From contig NZ_CP151273.1 in the NCBI RefSeq assembly GCF_038237375.1, forward strand, positions 868,001 through 932,000: a DNA stretch of 64,000 bases, given 5' to 3'. The position numbers and the translations under genes were made by a program. Positions 25,951 to 34,497 of this stretch are shown here, one piece after another. The DNA is from Alcaligenes sp. SDU_A2 (lineage in GTDB: Bacteria > Pseudomonadota > Gammaproteobacteria > Burkholderiales > Burkholderiaceae_B). The notes below the pieces were generated by a model, which searched no databases, had not been told where the DNA came from, and was given only the letters and a program-made list of their open reading frames with translations. Position 1 is the first letter of the stretch, and each line of letters begins with the position of its first letter.

Positions 25951-26954
25951 TCGAGCGCCTGCCCTATCCGGTCCTGCTGGCCGTGCTGGCGGCCAGTCTG
26001 GGCGGCCTGGTCGTTCTGGCTTTGGGGCAAGGGGCCTATCCGCTGGCAAGCGGGCAAGTAGTGCGTGCCTTGGCGGCTGGGTGGTGGGCGCAGGGCGCAG
26101 ACCATAGCGTACGGGTCGTGTGGGAGCTGCGTTTGCCGCGCATTGCGGCGGCCCTGCTGGTGGGGGCGGCGTTGTCGGCAGCCGGCGCGGCGTACCAGAC
26201 CATGTTTCGCAACCCCCTGGTATCGCCCGACATTCTGGGTGTTTCCTCCGGAGCCGGATTGGGCGCGATTCTGGGTATTTTCCTGAATGTCTCGTTGCTG
26301 GGAGTGCAACTGTCTGCTTTCGTTGGTGGTTTGCTGGCGGTGGGTTGTGTGCTTGTGTTGGCGGGCCGATTGCGGCAGTACCCGCCTACCTTGATTCTGG
26401 TGTTGGCCGGCATGGCGATCGCCACCTTGTTGGGGGCCGGTATTTCCCTGATCAAGATTCTGGCCGATCCGTATGCGCAACTGCCATCGATGACTTTTTG
26501 GCTGCTGGGTGGGTTAAGTGCGGTGCGTTCGCACGAAATGTTGCCTGCAAGCCTGATGGTTCTGGGCAGTTTGCTGCCGGTGTGGCTATTGCGTTGGCGC
26601 ATCAATGTGTTGGCCTTGCAGGACGATGAAGCTCGTTCGCTGGGCATGCCGGTATCGGCCTTGCGTTGCGCCCTGATTGTGTGCGCCACATTGATGACGG
26701 CGGTGTCGGTTGCCCTGGCCGGTATCATCGGCTGGGTGGGTTTGCTGGTGCCGCACATGGCCCGTTTGATCGTCGGCCCTGATTTTGCGCGTTTGTTGCC
26801 GGTTTGCATTTTGTTGGGTGCCGCCTTTTTGCTGTTGGCCGACACACTAGCCCGCAGCGTAGGGACACTGGAGTTGCCGTTAGGCGTTTTGACGGCGCTG
26901 GTGGGCGCGCCGGGCTTTCTGTTTCTGCTGGCTCGCAGCGGGAGACCGGCATGA
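25947..26954 (+). CDS. FecCD/BtuC-type ABC transporter permease
   Basis: This 335-residue permease starts at a GTG overlapping the end of the binding protein gene. About nine to ten helices are visible. FecCD motifs include LRLPRIAAALLVGAALSAAG, NPLVSPDILGVSSGAGLGA and the coupling segment GIIGWVGLLVPHMARLIVGP near residue 255. It forms the membrane channel for the chelate. The last codons overlap the ATPase ATG (GGCATGAG). Confidence 0.94.
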   Translation: MIERLPYPVLLAVLAASLGGLVVLALGQGAYPLASGQVVRALAAGWWAQGADHSVRVVWELRLPRIAAALLVGAALSAAGAAYQTMFRNPLVSPDILGVSSGAGLGAILGIFLNVSLLGVQLSAFVGGLLAVGCVLVLAGRLRQYPPTLILVLAGMAIATLLGAGISLIKILADPYAQLPSMTFWLLGGLSAVRSHEMLPASLMVLGSLLPVWLLRWRINVLALQDDEARSLGMPVSALRCALIVCATLMTAVSVALAGIIGWVGLLVPHMARLIVGPDFARLLPVCILLGAAFLLLADTLARSVGTLELPLGVLTALVGAPGFLFLLARSGRPA

Positions 26955-27727
26955 GCACTCCAGGAATCCAGACCACTGATCTGAGCGTGGGTTATGGTCG
27001 ACGCGTGGTGGCCAGCGGGCTGAATCTGGAGCTTAGGCCGGCTCAGGTTGTCTGCTTGCTGGGGCCTAACGGCAGTGGAAAGTCTACCTTGTTGCGCACC
27101 TTGTTGGGCTTGCAGCCACCTTTGGGTGGTACGGTTCAACTGGCCGGGCGGGCACTGGCGGATTGGACGCGTACGGCTCTGGCCCGGCAACTGGCCTATG
27201 TGCCACAGGCACAGGAGCCGCCTTTTTCCTTTACGGTAGAGCAGTGGGTGCTGATGGGCTGCGCCAGTGCGCTGGCCTGGTTTGCGCAGCCGCGCGCCCA
27301 GGATCGCGCCTGGGTCAGGGCATGTCTGACGCGCTTGGGCATTGCCCATCTGGCTGAACAGCGGCTGGACAGAATCAGTGGTGGGGAGCGTCAACTGGCG
27401 CTGATTGCCCGGGCACTGGTCCAGCGCTCCCGCTTTTTGATCATGGATGAGCCGGCGTCCAGTCTGGACTTTGCCAATCAGGTGCGGGTGCTGGATCAGA
27501 TCGCACATTTGCGCGGTGAAGGACTGGGCGTGCTCTTGTGCACGCACCAGCCCGAGCACGCGGCGCGGGTGGCCGACTGGGTGGTTTTGTATCGAGACGG
27601 CGGCATTCTGGCACAGGGCGAACCGTGTCGCATGTTAAGCCGCGGGCGTTTGCGGCAGTTGTACCAATTGCCTGACCACGCTTTCGAGCTGCCGCACTGG
27701 TACGGCCAAGCGCAGCAGAGCGATTGA
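26951..27727 (+). CDS. ABC transporter ATPase of the FecE/BtuD group
   Basis: This 258-residue protein has Walker A LLGPNGSGKSTLLRTLLGL (near residue 38), a Q-loop in YVPQAQEPPFSF, signature ISGGERQLALIARAL and Walker B FLIMDEPASSLDF followed by the switch His in LLCTHQPEH. It powers the FecCD-type permease encoded upstream. Start at 26951 overlaps the permease stop. It completes a receptor-binding protein-permease-ATPase operon and is convergent with picR. Confidence 0.94.
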   Translation: MSTPGIQTTDLSVGYGRRVVASGLNLELRPAQVVCLLGPNGSGKSTLLRTLLGLQPPLGGTVQLAGRALADWTRTALARQLAYVPQAQEPPFSFTVEQWVLMGCASALAWFAQPRAQDRAWVRACLTRLGIAHLAEQRLDRISGGERQLALIARALVQRSRFLIMDEPASSLDFANQVRVLDQIAHLRGEGLGVLLCTHQPEHAARVADWVVLYRDGGILAQGEPCRMLSRGRLRQLYQLPDHAFELPHWYGQAQQSD

Positions 27728-27739
27728 GCCGCCTGCTAT

Positions 27740-28285
27740 TTACATATTCTTGAGCGCGGCGCGGCCGTACTGATTATTGTGTTCCACCACCCGGGTCAGC
27801 ATGGCCATGAAGGTTTCGCGCTGCTTGGCGGTCAGTGGGTCCAGCAGGCGTTCCTGGGCGCGGTTCATGCCTGCGCTTAATGCCTGCATGGCGGCCAGCC
27901 CTGCTTCGGTAATGTAGGTCTGGCGCGAGCGTCTATCCTCGGGGTTGATGCGGCGGGCCAGCAGCCCTTTTTCTTCCAGCCGGCGAATGACATCGGCCGA
28001 TGTCGTGCGATCCAGCCCCAGTTCGTAGCCGATCGTGGTCTGATCCAGCCAGGGCGAGCCCATGAGCACGGACAGCACCCCGTGCTGGACGGGGGTGATA
28101 TCGCTTTTGCATTCTTCGTAGAACATGGCGTAGTGGATCTGGTTCAGGCGGCGCACCAGAAAACCGGGCCGCGACCATAGCTTGCGCCGGAACAGTTCGG
28201 CGTTTTCTTCTTCGACCGGCCCCAGGATATCGGCCTCGTCGGTCTCTAGTCGTTCGTCTTGTATCAATTCGGTGTGATTATTCAT
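27740..28285 (-). CDS. picR: MarR-family repressor of picolinate degradation
   Basis: This 181-residue protein has a MarR winged helix: LNQIHYAMFYEECKSDITPV, DQTTIGYELGLDRTTSADVI as helix-turn-helix, and wing DRRSRQTYITEAG. Its place next to picCDEF matches PicR of A. faecalis JQ135, reported, as I recall, to repress the pic operons until 6-hydroxypicolinate releases it. The NicR regulator of nicotinate degradation is a relative. The operator found in the picR-picC gap lies 199 bases from this start and 64 from picC, so autoregulation through that site would be indirect. No strong ribosome-binding site precedes the ATG. Confidence 0.88.
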   Translation of the reverse strand: MNNHTELIQDERLETDEADILGPVEEENAELFRRKLWSRPGFLVRRLNQIHYAMFYEECKSDITPVQHGVLSVLMGSPWLDQTTIGYELGLDRTTSADVIRRLEEKGLLARRINPEDRRSRQTYITEAGLAAMQALSAGMNRAQERLLDPLTAKQRETFMAMLTRVVEHNNQYGRAALKNM

Positions 28286-28465
28286 GGGCTAGGCGTCAAG
28301 GGTGGAATGGCCGGCTGCGCGGTGGCGCAGCGTGCGAAACGACCTGTGCGGCGTGGGGCGGCAAGGTCGGCGACAAAGACGGGCAAAGCGTCGGCAGATC
28401 GTGGACGCGGGTGGTGCATGGGCATCCTGACTGCCTATGCCTTGAAGTATATGTGATTTCCCGAC

Positions 28466-28494
28466 TTGCTGAAAACAAAAATAATCAGCATACT
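28466..28494 (+). promoter_or_regulatory. picC promoter
   Basis: TTGCTG (28466-28471) and CATACT (28489-28494) are separated by 17 bases. The -10 box is the N4-CT part of the PicR operator, so bound repressor would block the polymerase. The predicted start near 28501 leaves a 60-base leader. Confidence 0.6.
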
Positions 28495-28497
28495 GAT
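28484..28497 (+). promoter_or_regulatory. PicR operator of picCDEF
   Basis: ATCAGCATACTGAT fits TCAG-N4-CTGA with 5-bp perfect arms and overlaps the -10 box of the picC promoter. Confidence 0.75.
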
Positions 28498-28560
28498 AGA
28501 TATTGTTGGGGGGCTGGGAAATTGGCCTTATATAAATCAATATCTTAGGAGACTTTTACA

Positions 28561-29538
28561 GTGAGTCGTATTAAAAAAATAGCACTGGAAGAGCATTTTA
28601 ACGCCGTTGGTTTCGAGGACTACTCGAAAGCCTTCGTCAAGCATATCGACAGTGCCGATGCGCGGGAACTGATGGCCAGGCTGCAGGATTTTGACGCTCA
28701 GCGCCTGGAGGTCATGGATCAGGCGGGTATCGACTACGTGGTGTTGTCCCAGACCGGGCCGGGCGTGCAGGTGGAGAAAGACACATCCGTCGCCATCGAT
28801 CGATCCAGGCAAAGCAACGATTTCCTGGCCGAGCAGATTGCCCGCCATCCGGATCGTTTTGGCGGATTTGCCACCTTGCCCATGCAAGATCCGGCCGCAG
28901 CGGCGCAAGAGTTGACCCGGGCCGTTCAGGATCTGGGTTTGAAGGGGGCATTGGTCAACGGACACACGCATGGCGTGTATTACGACGATCGGGCCTACGA
29001 TGCCTTCTGGGAAACCGTGCAGAAACTGGACGTGCCGTTCTATTTGCATCCTTTCGATGCCTACCAGATGCCGCATGCTTATTCGGGTCACCCCGAGCTG
29101 TGTGGCGCAACCTGGGGCTGGGGGGTAGAAACGGGAACGCATGCACTGCGTTTGCTGTTTGGCGGCGTTTTTGACCGCTGTCCCCAAGTGAAGCTTGTTT
29201 TGGGTCACATGGGTGAGGGCCTGCCGTTCCAACGCTGGCGCTACGACAGTCGCTTCGCCGTTTACCCGCATGGCGTCACCCTAAAGCGCAAACCTTCCGA
29301 ATACATAGGCAGCAATATTCTGATCACCACTTCGGGCGTGTGCTCCGCGCCGACCTTGATGGGGGCGATTGGCGAAATGGGGGCCGAGGCCGTGCTGTTT
29401 TCGGTGGATTATCCGTATGAATCCACCTTGATTGCCGCCGACTTTATCGAGGCGGCTCCCATGGACCAGACAACGCGCGAATTGGTTTGCTACGGTAATG
29501 CGGCCCGACTGTTCAAACTGAACGGGAGCGGAGCATGA
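28561..29538 (+). CDS. picC: 3,6-dihydroxypicolinate decarboxylase (amidohydrolase-2 family)
   Basis: This 325-residue protein belongs to the non-oxidative decarboxylases of the amidohydrolase superfamily, close to gamma-resorcylate and 2,3-dihydroxybenzoate decarboxylases. Metal and active-site segments are KIALEEHFN (Glu and His near residue 10), VPFYLHPFDAYQ, LVLGHMGEGLPFQRW and FSVDYPYES. In picolinate degradation it removes CO2 from 3,6-dihydroxypicolinate to give 2,5-dihydroxypyridine. The GTG start is preceded by TAGGAG. The stop overlaps the picE-type gene start by four bases. Function is assigned from family plus its place beside the 2,5-dihydroxypyridine genes. Confidence 0.87.
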   Translation: MSRIKKIALEEHFNAVGFEDYSKAFVKHIDSADARELMARLQDFDAQRLEVMDQAGIDYVVLSQTGPGVQVEKDTSVAIDRSRQSNDFLAEQIARHPDRFGGFATLPMQDPAAAAQELTRAVQDLGLKGALVNGHTHGVYYDDRAYDAFWETVQKLDVPFYLHPFDAYQMPHAYSGHPELCGATWGWGVETGTHALRLLFGGVFDRCPQVKLVLGHMGEGLPFQRWRYDSRFAVYPHGVTLKRKPSEYIGSNILITTSGVCSAPTLMGAIGEMGAEAVLFSVDYPYESTLIAADFIEAAPMDQTTRELVCYGNAARLFKLNGSGA

Positions 29539-30359
29539 GCCATTACCTGTACGGCGCTCATGTCCATGCCAATGGGATACGGCAGCATTATCTGCGTTAT
29601 GGCGGCAGCGGCGCAGGCCGTGATCGGCGGCCGGCTGTCATCATTGTGCCGGGCATCACCAGCCCGGCCGTGACATGGGGCTTCGTGGGCGAGCAGTTTG
29701 GCCGCCTGTTTGATACCTATGTGCTGGATGTGCGCGGCCGCGGCCTGAGCGAAGCGGCCGATGGCATGGATTACAGCCTGGATGCCCAGGCGGACGACCT
29801 GATTGCCCTGGTGCAGTCGCTGGGCCTGGGGGCGTACATCGTGGTTGGGCACTCCATGGGGGCGCGCATTGGTCTGCGCGCCGCCCGCAAGAACAGCCAG
29901 GGCTTGGAGCGCCTGGTTTTGGTAGACCCGCCTGTTTCCGGCCCGGGCCGGCGTGCCTATCCGGCCAAGCTGTCTTGGTACGTCGATTCGATGGCGATGG
30001 CACGCAAGGGGTGTTCGGCGCAGGATATGCGGGCGTTCTGCCCAACCTGGACCGAGGAACAACTGCAACTGCGCGCGCAGTGGCTGCACACGTGCCATGA
30101 GCCGGCGATTCTGGCCAGTTTTCAGGGTTTTCATACTGATGATGTGCATGCTGACCTGCCCTATCTGACGGTGCCCACGTTATTGATGACTGCCGAGCGC
30201 GGCGATGTGGTTCAGGAGCAGGATGTGGCCGAAATCCAGCAACTGGCTGCCGGAGTGAGCCATGTACGTGTTTCCGGTGCCGGCCACATGATTCCCTGGG
30301 ATAACGAGACCGGCTTTTATGCCGCTTTCGGCGATTTCCTGGGCCACCCTTTGGTGTAA
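29535..30359 (+). CDS. picE: N-formylmaleamate deformylase (alpha/beta hydrolase)
   Basis: This 274-residue hydrolase resembles NicD of Pseudomonas putida. The nucleophile Ser107 lies in VVGHSMGARIG, and the catalytic His in VSGAGHMIPWD near the C-terminus. It splits N-formylmaleamate into maleamate and formate. The start overlaps the upstream decarboxylase stop (ATGA). I assign the letter E by function as I recall the published naming (picD dioxygenase, picE deformylase); the gene order here is decarboxylase, deformylase, dioxygenase, amidase, so the letter may differ in databases. Confidence 0.87.
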   Translation: MSHYLYGAHVHANGIRQHYLRYGGSGAGRDRRPAVIIVPGITSPAVTWGFVGEQFGRLFDTYVLDVRGRGLSEAADGMDYSLDAQADDLIALVQSLGLGAYIVVGHSMGARIGLRAARKNSQGLERLVLVDPPVSGPGRRAYPAKLSWYVDSMAMARKGCSAQDMRAFCPTWTEEQLQLRAQWLHTCHEPAILASFQGFHTDDVHADLPYLTVPTLLMTAERGDVVQEQDVAEIQQLAAGVSHVRVSGAGHMIPWDNETGFYAAFGDFLGHPLV

Positions 30360-30441
30360 GGGGCGAAGCGGGTCGTTGCGGTGGCCCGCCATACAGAGAC
30401 AAACCGGCTGTGTACCGGGATTCCTGACAAGGAGAGACAAA

Positions 30442-31494
30442 ATGGCAGTCAGTGATTATCAACTTATTCAAGCGTGGCAGCAGGTGCTGGGCCTGTCCAG
30501 GCTGCAGGCTGGGCAGACGGTGACGCTGCTGACCGGCGCAAGCACGCATCCGCAGACACTGCAGTGCGCGCAGATTGCGGCTCAGTCCATGGGGGCGGTG
30601 GTCAACCGCTTGGACTTGCTGCCGGTCAATGCCGAAAAAGCACTGAGCCGCGATTCGCTCGCGTACCTTGGCACGACGCCCTTGACGGGCAACCAGGCGG
30701 CGATTGCGGCACTCAAGGCCAGCGACCTGGTGCTGGACCTGATGACTTTGCTGTTCTCGCCTGAACAGATCGATATTTTGAAGTCAGGCACCAAGATCTT
30801 GCTGGCGGTTGAGCCGCCCGAGATCCTGGTTCGTACCGTGCCTAGCGAAGCGGACCGGATGCGGGTGACGGCAGCGTCCAAGCTGATCGCAGCGGCCAAA
30901 GAGATGACTATCACGTCGGCAGCCGGCACGCAGCTGCGTTGCCCGTTGGGTGAATTTCCGGCAATTCGCGAATATGGTTTTGTGGATGAGCCGGGGCGCT
31001 GGGATCACTGGCCCAGCGGCTTTGTGCTGACCTGGCCTAACGAAGGCGGCACCAATGGCACGATTGTGATCGACAAGGGCGATATTCTCTTGCCGCAGAA
31101 AAAGTATTCGACCGAGCCGATCATGCTGACGGTGGAAAATGGCTATGCGACCAAGATCGAAGGCGGTATCGAGGCCGAGTTGCTCAACGAGTACATGCAA
31201 TCGTTCAATGACCCCGAAGGCTATGCGATCTCGCATATAGGATGGGGGCTGCAACCGCGTTGCCACTGGTCTACGCTGGGTCTGTATTCTCGCGAAAATA
31301 CCATAGGGATGGATGCGCGGGCGTTCGAGGGCAATTTTCTGTTTTCTCTGGGGCCGAATAACGAGGCCGGCGGCAATCGCACCACAGCGTGTCATATTGA
31401 TATTCCGTTGCGCCATTGCACGGTTAGCCTGGATGGGCGAGCCGTAGTGCGTGATGGGCAAGTACTGGATGGAGGCATCGGTGAATACGAATGA
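30442..31494 (+). CDS. picD: 2,5-dihydroxypyridine 5,6-dioxygenase
   Basis: This 350-residue protein matches NicX in length and pattern (N-terminal MAVSDYQLIQAWQQVLGLSR; C-terminal ACHIDIPLRHCTVSLDG with likely iron-binding histidines). NicX-type enzymes are Fe(II) extradiol-like dioxygenases that open 2,5-dihydroxypyridine to N-formylmaleamate. They are unrelated to classical catechol dioxygenases. AAGGAGAG precedes the ATG at 30442, which rules out the longer ORF start at 30319 inside the deformylase gene. The gene overlaps the next one by 14 bases. As for picE, the letter follows function. Confidence 0.9.
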   Translation: MAVSDYQLIQAWQQVLGLSRLQAGQTVTLLTGASTHPQTLQCAQIAAQSMGAVVNRLDLLPVNAEKALSRDSLAYLGTTPLTGNQAAIAALKASDLVLDLMTLLFSPEQIDILKSGTKILLAVEPPEILVRTVPSEADRMRVTAASKLIAAAKEMTITSAAGTQLRCPLGEFPAIREYGFVDEPGRWDHWPSGFVLTWPNEGGTNGTIVIDKGDILLPQKKYSTEPIMLTVENGYATKIEGGIEAELLNEYMQSFNDPEGYAISHIGWGLQPRCHWSTLGLYSRENTIGMDARAFEGNFLFSLGPNNEAGGNRTTACHIDIPLRHCTVSLDGRAVVRDGQVLDGGIGEYE

Positions 31495-32104
31495 AGGGGC
31501 GGTGTACGCTCAGCAAGGATTCGGCGCGCAATTAGAGCCGCAGGCTCCGTATGGTTTGCTGATTATTGATCTGGTCAACGGCTTTGCCGATCCGGCGGTG
31601 TTTGGCGGCGGCAATATCGCACAAGCCATCGCCAATACGCAGCTTTTGCTGGCCACGGCCCGGAAGCAGGGCTGGCCGGTGGCGCACACCCGCATCGTCT
31701 ACGCCGATGACGGGGCGGACAGCAATATTTTCAGCATTAAGGTGCCGGGTATGCTTGGTTTGCTGGAAAACGAGCCTAACAGCCAGATCGTGCCGGAACT
31801 GACCCCCGTAGCGGGCGAACTGGTAGTGCGCAAGAATGTGCCTTCGGCTTTTTTCGGGACATCGTTGGCGGCATGGCTGACCCAGCGCGGGGTCAAGACC
31901 TTGCTGGTAGCCGGTGCGGTTACCAGCGGCTGCGTGCGTGCCAGCGTGGTCGATGCCATGCAATTGGGCTTTCGTCCGCTGGTCGTGTCGGACTGCGTGG
32001 GCGACCGGGCTTTGGGCCCGCACGAAGCGAACCTGTTCGATATGCGCCAGAAATATGCCACGGTGGTGTCGCGCGAAGAAGCGATGAGTTTGTTGGGGCT
32101 GTAA
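31481..32104 (+). CDS. picF: Maleamate amidohydrolase (isochorismatase family)
   Basis: This 207-residue cysteine hydrolase has the family triad: Asp30 in LLIIDLVNGF, Lys118 in VVRKNVPSAFFGT and Cys151 in AGAVTSGCVRASVVDA. It releases ammonia from maleamate to give maleate, like NicF. GGAGG lies five bases before the GTG at 31481, which decides the start; in-frame ATGs further upstream lack such a site. It overlaps the end of the dioxygenase gene, so translation is coupled. No maleate isomerase gene follows; an Rpn pseudogene does. Confidence 0.9.
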   Translation: MNTNEGAVYAQQGFGAQLEPQAPYGLLIIDLVNGFADPAVFGGGNIAQAIANTQLLLATARKQGWPVAHTRIVYADDGADSNIFSIKVPGMLGLLENEPNSQIVPELTPVAGELVVRKNVPSAFFGTSLAAWLTQRGVKTLLVAGAVTSGCVRASVVDAMQLGFRPLVVSDCVGDRALGPHEANLFDMRQKYATVVSREEAMSLLGL

Positions 32105-32225
32105 AGACGGGCAGTCAAAAGAGCGCATCTCTGTCGCCAGGAGGGGGCAGAGCGCCTGTCTGCGTTGCGGCATTGACCACGGATAAAGCCCCCTCCGACA
32201 GGCTGTTTTACGTGCCATGCTCGGG

Positions 32226-32636
32226 CATGCTGGTTCCTGGTCTTTCCCTTTTCAGGAGCCACGTTATGTCCCGTGGCCGCAGCGCTACAACCGGCGCAGG
32301 CTTTTCTGGCTGATCGAGCAAAAACAACCGCTTCTGAATCAGTCCTTACCGCCCCAGACCATCATCGCGTCTATCTTCCGTTTGCTACATCTGCAGAGCA
32401 TGGACGAGCTGCGCCAGTGCCTGCACACCATTGCATACAGACGCATCCGCTCGAACATGCGCGGCGGCACCACTTGCTGACTGGCTGGGTCCAGCATGTG
32501 GTGCTGCCCCTGCACCTGCCCCATGTGGATAGCCCACTGATCCATTGTTTCCGAGGACATCGACGCCATGATCAACGACGAAGAACGCGATTGGGAAAAA
32601 TCTTGGATGAAACAAGGCTTGGCCAAGGGTAGGTCA
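32226..32636 (+). pseudogene. Remnant of an Rpn-family (recombination-promoting nuclease/putative transposase) gene
   Basis: Pieces of a typical Rpn C-terminal region are spread over two frames. One frame gives PWPQRYNRRRLFWLIEQ and later INDEERDWEKSWMKQGLAKG, the usual charged tail. Another gives HHLLTGWVQHVVLPLHLP between them. At least two frame changes and an internal stop (32478-32480) separate them, and the N-terminal nuclease part is missing. It fills the convergent gap between picF and the picB operon. Identification is from general family appearance. Confidence 0.6.
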
Positions 32637-32655
32637 CAAGGGCTGTCGTGTTCCC

Positions 32656-33174
32656 CTAGACCGGAAAGACCAGGTCGTTGGCCAGGATGGCGGTGTCGAA
32701 GATGACCTGGCGCTCTTTAATCAGCAGCTTGCCGTCTACGCGGGTGAAGGTGTCGAAGTAGTTGCCCACCAGATGCACGGTGGACGGCCCTTCCACCAGG
32801 GTTTGCATCAGCATGAAGTTGGCTTCGGCTTCGATATCCCCATTGATCGCTTCATCGATCACGCGCACATTCGTGACCAGGTGCAGCATGTAGCGCGGGG
32901 CATACATCTGCGTGCGGGCGATGGCGACGGCGCGGTCGTGCATCATGTCGCGGCCTTCGGCGTAGACCAGGCCCACGGGCAGGTTCAGGTCGCTGTTCTC
33001 GCGCGACGTTACCCGATATAGAGCGTCCTGCACGAAGAACAGGGGCCAGTCCTCGATATTGCCCCGATCCAGGGTGGCGCAGTATTGCGCGTTAAAGAGT
33101 TCAATTTCCGCTTTCAGGGCCAAGGCGCGCTCGGTGCTGATCTGGGCAGGTTTAAAAGAAAAATCCATTTTCAT
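32656..33174 (-). CDS. picB1: 6-hydroxypicolinate 3-monooxygenase, small (beta) oxygenase subunit
   Basis: This 172-residue protein has the NTF2-like fold of ring-hydroxylating oxygenase beta subunits: AEIELFNAQYCATLDRGNIEDW, then RAVAIARTQMYAPRYMLHLVTNVRV and LIKERQVIFDTAILANDLVFPV at the end. It packs with the Rieske alpha subunit and has no cofactor. It is the last gene of the minus-strand picB4B3B2B1 operon, 12 bases after the alpha gene. No clear terminator follows before the Rpn remnant. Confidence 0.88.
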   Translation of the reverse strand: MKMDFSFKPAQISTERALALKAEIELFNAQYCATLDRGNIEDWPLFFVQDALYRVTSRENSDLNLPVGLVYAEGRDMMHDRAVAIARTQMYAPRYMLHLVTNVRVIDEAINGDIEAEANFMLMQTLVEGPSTVHLVGNYFDTFTRVDGKLLIKERQVIFDTAILANDLVFPV

Positions 33175-33186
33175 AGTCAGCTCGTC

Positions 33187-34476
33187 TTACAGGTCCATGA
33201 CCTGACGGTAATACTGGTACATGGAGCGGATGGCCGCCTCGGAGATCAGGGTATTGGAGGTGCCCAGTTTGTTTTCGTCCAGCTTGATGATGTTGACATC
33301 GCTGCTGGAGCGGCGCACGCCTTCCTGCACGAATTTCATGGCCTCGTTGTCCTCCAGGCCCAGGAAGCCGGCCGGACCCATCAGATTGCCTTGGCGCAGG
33401 CGGTGACGGGTCATCTCCTCGGTGTCGTCCTCGTAGCCGAACATGGTCCATTGCATGATCAGGCTGTTGGGGCCGTTGGGCACGATCTGGCGCACGCCCA
33501 GCGTGTTCATCTCGCGCTGCACGATCAGATTGGGCCAGATCGTCTGCATGGTGACCGACCAGGGCGAGTCGAACTCCTTGATGTAGTCCAGAAAGCGTTC
33601 GTCGCGCAGACGCATATCGTCCACAAAAGAGCGCATTTCCTTTTTATTGTCCTCGCTGATCTCGGCGTATTTGTCTTCCGATTTGGCCGAGGCCATGTAG
33701 CCGTGGCGACCATGCACCGGGTCCACGTACATTTGCGATTTATTGCCGGCCACCAGCAGGCCGAATACCACCAGAAAGGAGTGCAACAGCGTGGCGTGGT
33801 AGGGGTCTTTCAGGTTCTCGTGGTACATCTTCCAGTTGCAAGGCAGCTCGTTGCGGTAGTACCCCAGGATCTTGAGCTTCTTGCCGGGGAAAATGGCTTC
33901 AAAGTCCTTCAGGATCTCGGGCGTCAAGTATTCCTGAATGGGTTCGACCTGGTCGCTGTAAGAGGCGAAAACCACCCCGTTGTGCGTGGTGACGCGCAGT
34001 TTTTTCAGGCCATGATCAGCATTCTTGAAGCTGCGCGGCATGCCGCCTTCTTTATTGACGCCACGCTTGAAAGGGATGCCCTGCAGATCGCCTTTCAGGT
34101 TGTAGGACCATTGGTGGTAGGGGCACACGAATTCTGTGGCATTGCCCTGATTGTGGCGACAGAACTCGGCACCGCGGTGCGCGCAGCGGTTCTCGAACAC
34201 GTTGATGCTGCCGTCCTCGGCGCGTGCCACCACCACGGGAGTGGAGCCTACGTAAGAGCGTTTGTAGTCGCCCGATTCGGGAATTTCGGCCTCCAGGGCA
34301 ACAAAGTTCCAGGTGTCACCATGAAAAATACGTTCCATCTCGCGGTTATAGACATCGGAGCTGGTGTAGACCCAGTCCGGGATAGCGTTCAGCGCGTCTT
34401 GCGGCCAAATGCAGTGCTCGACGGGACGGTCCTTGGCCCCGACTGTTTGGCCTATTACCGTTTGTGCTTGATACAT
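33187..34476 (-). CDS. picB2: 6-hydroxypicolinate 3-monooxygenase, Rieske oxygenase alpha subunit
   Basis: This 429-residue subunit holds both metal centres. The Rieske ligands are C98/H100 in NRCAHRGAEFC and C118/H121 in FVCPYHQWSY. Mononuclear iron ligands H227 and H232 are in NLKDPYHATLLHSF. The family is the benzoate/anthranilate/naphthalene dioxygenase alpha group. With its partners it adds the 3-hydroxyl to 6-hydroxypicolinate, giving 3,6-dihydroxypicolinate. The reaction assignment comes from the published pic cluster as recalled; the sequence itself shows only a Rieske oxygenase. Confidence 0.9.
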   Translation of the reverse strand: MYQAQTVIGQTVGAKDRPVEHCIWPQDALNAIPDWVYTSSDVYNREMERIFHGDTWNFVALEAEIPESGDYKRSYVGSTPVVVARAEDGSINVFENRCAHRGAEFCRHNQGNATEFVCPYHQWSYNLKGDLQGIPFKRGVNKEGGMPRSFKNADHGLKKLRVTTHNGVVFASYSDQVEPIQEYLTPEILKDFEAIFPGKKLKILGYYRNELPCNWKMYHENLKDPYHATLLHSFLVVFGLLVAGNKSQMYVDPVHGRHGYMASAKSEDKYAEISEDNKKEMRSFVDDMRLRDERFLDYIKEFDSPWSVTMQTIWPNLIVQREMNTLGVRQIVPNGPNSLIMQWTMFGYEDDTEEMTRHRLRQGNLMGPAGFLGLEDNEAMKFVQEGVRRSSSDVNIIKLDENKLGTSNTLISEAAIRSMYQYYRQVMDL

Positions 34477-34497
34477 AGGGGTCTCCTCGAATAATTG

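Noticed and set aside
29535-32104. A nicotinate (nic) cluster instead of a picolinate cluster
   Set aside because: The lower-pathway enzymes are shared, but NicC and NicE are absent, while a decarboxylase and a four-component Rieske oxygenase are present, which fits picolinate.
33085-34494. 469-codon ORF on the plus strand
   Set aside because: It is antisense to the Rieske alpha and beta genes and is composed of His/Val-rich shadow sequence.
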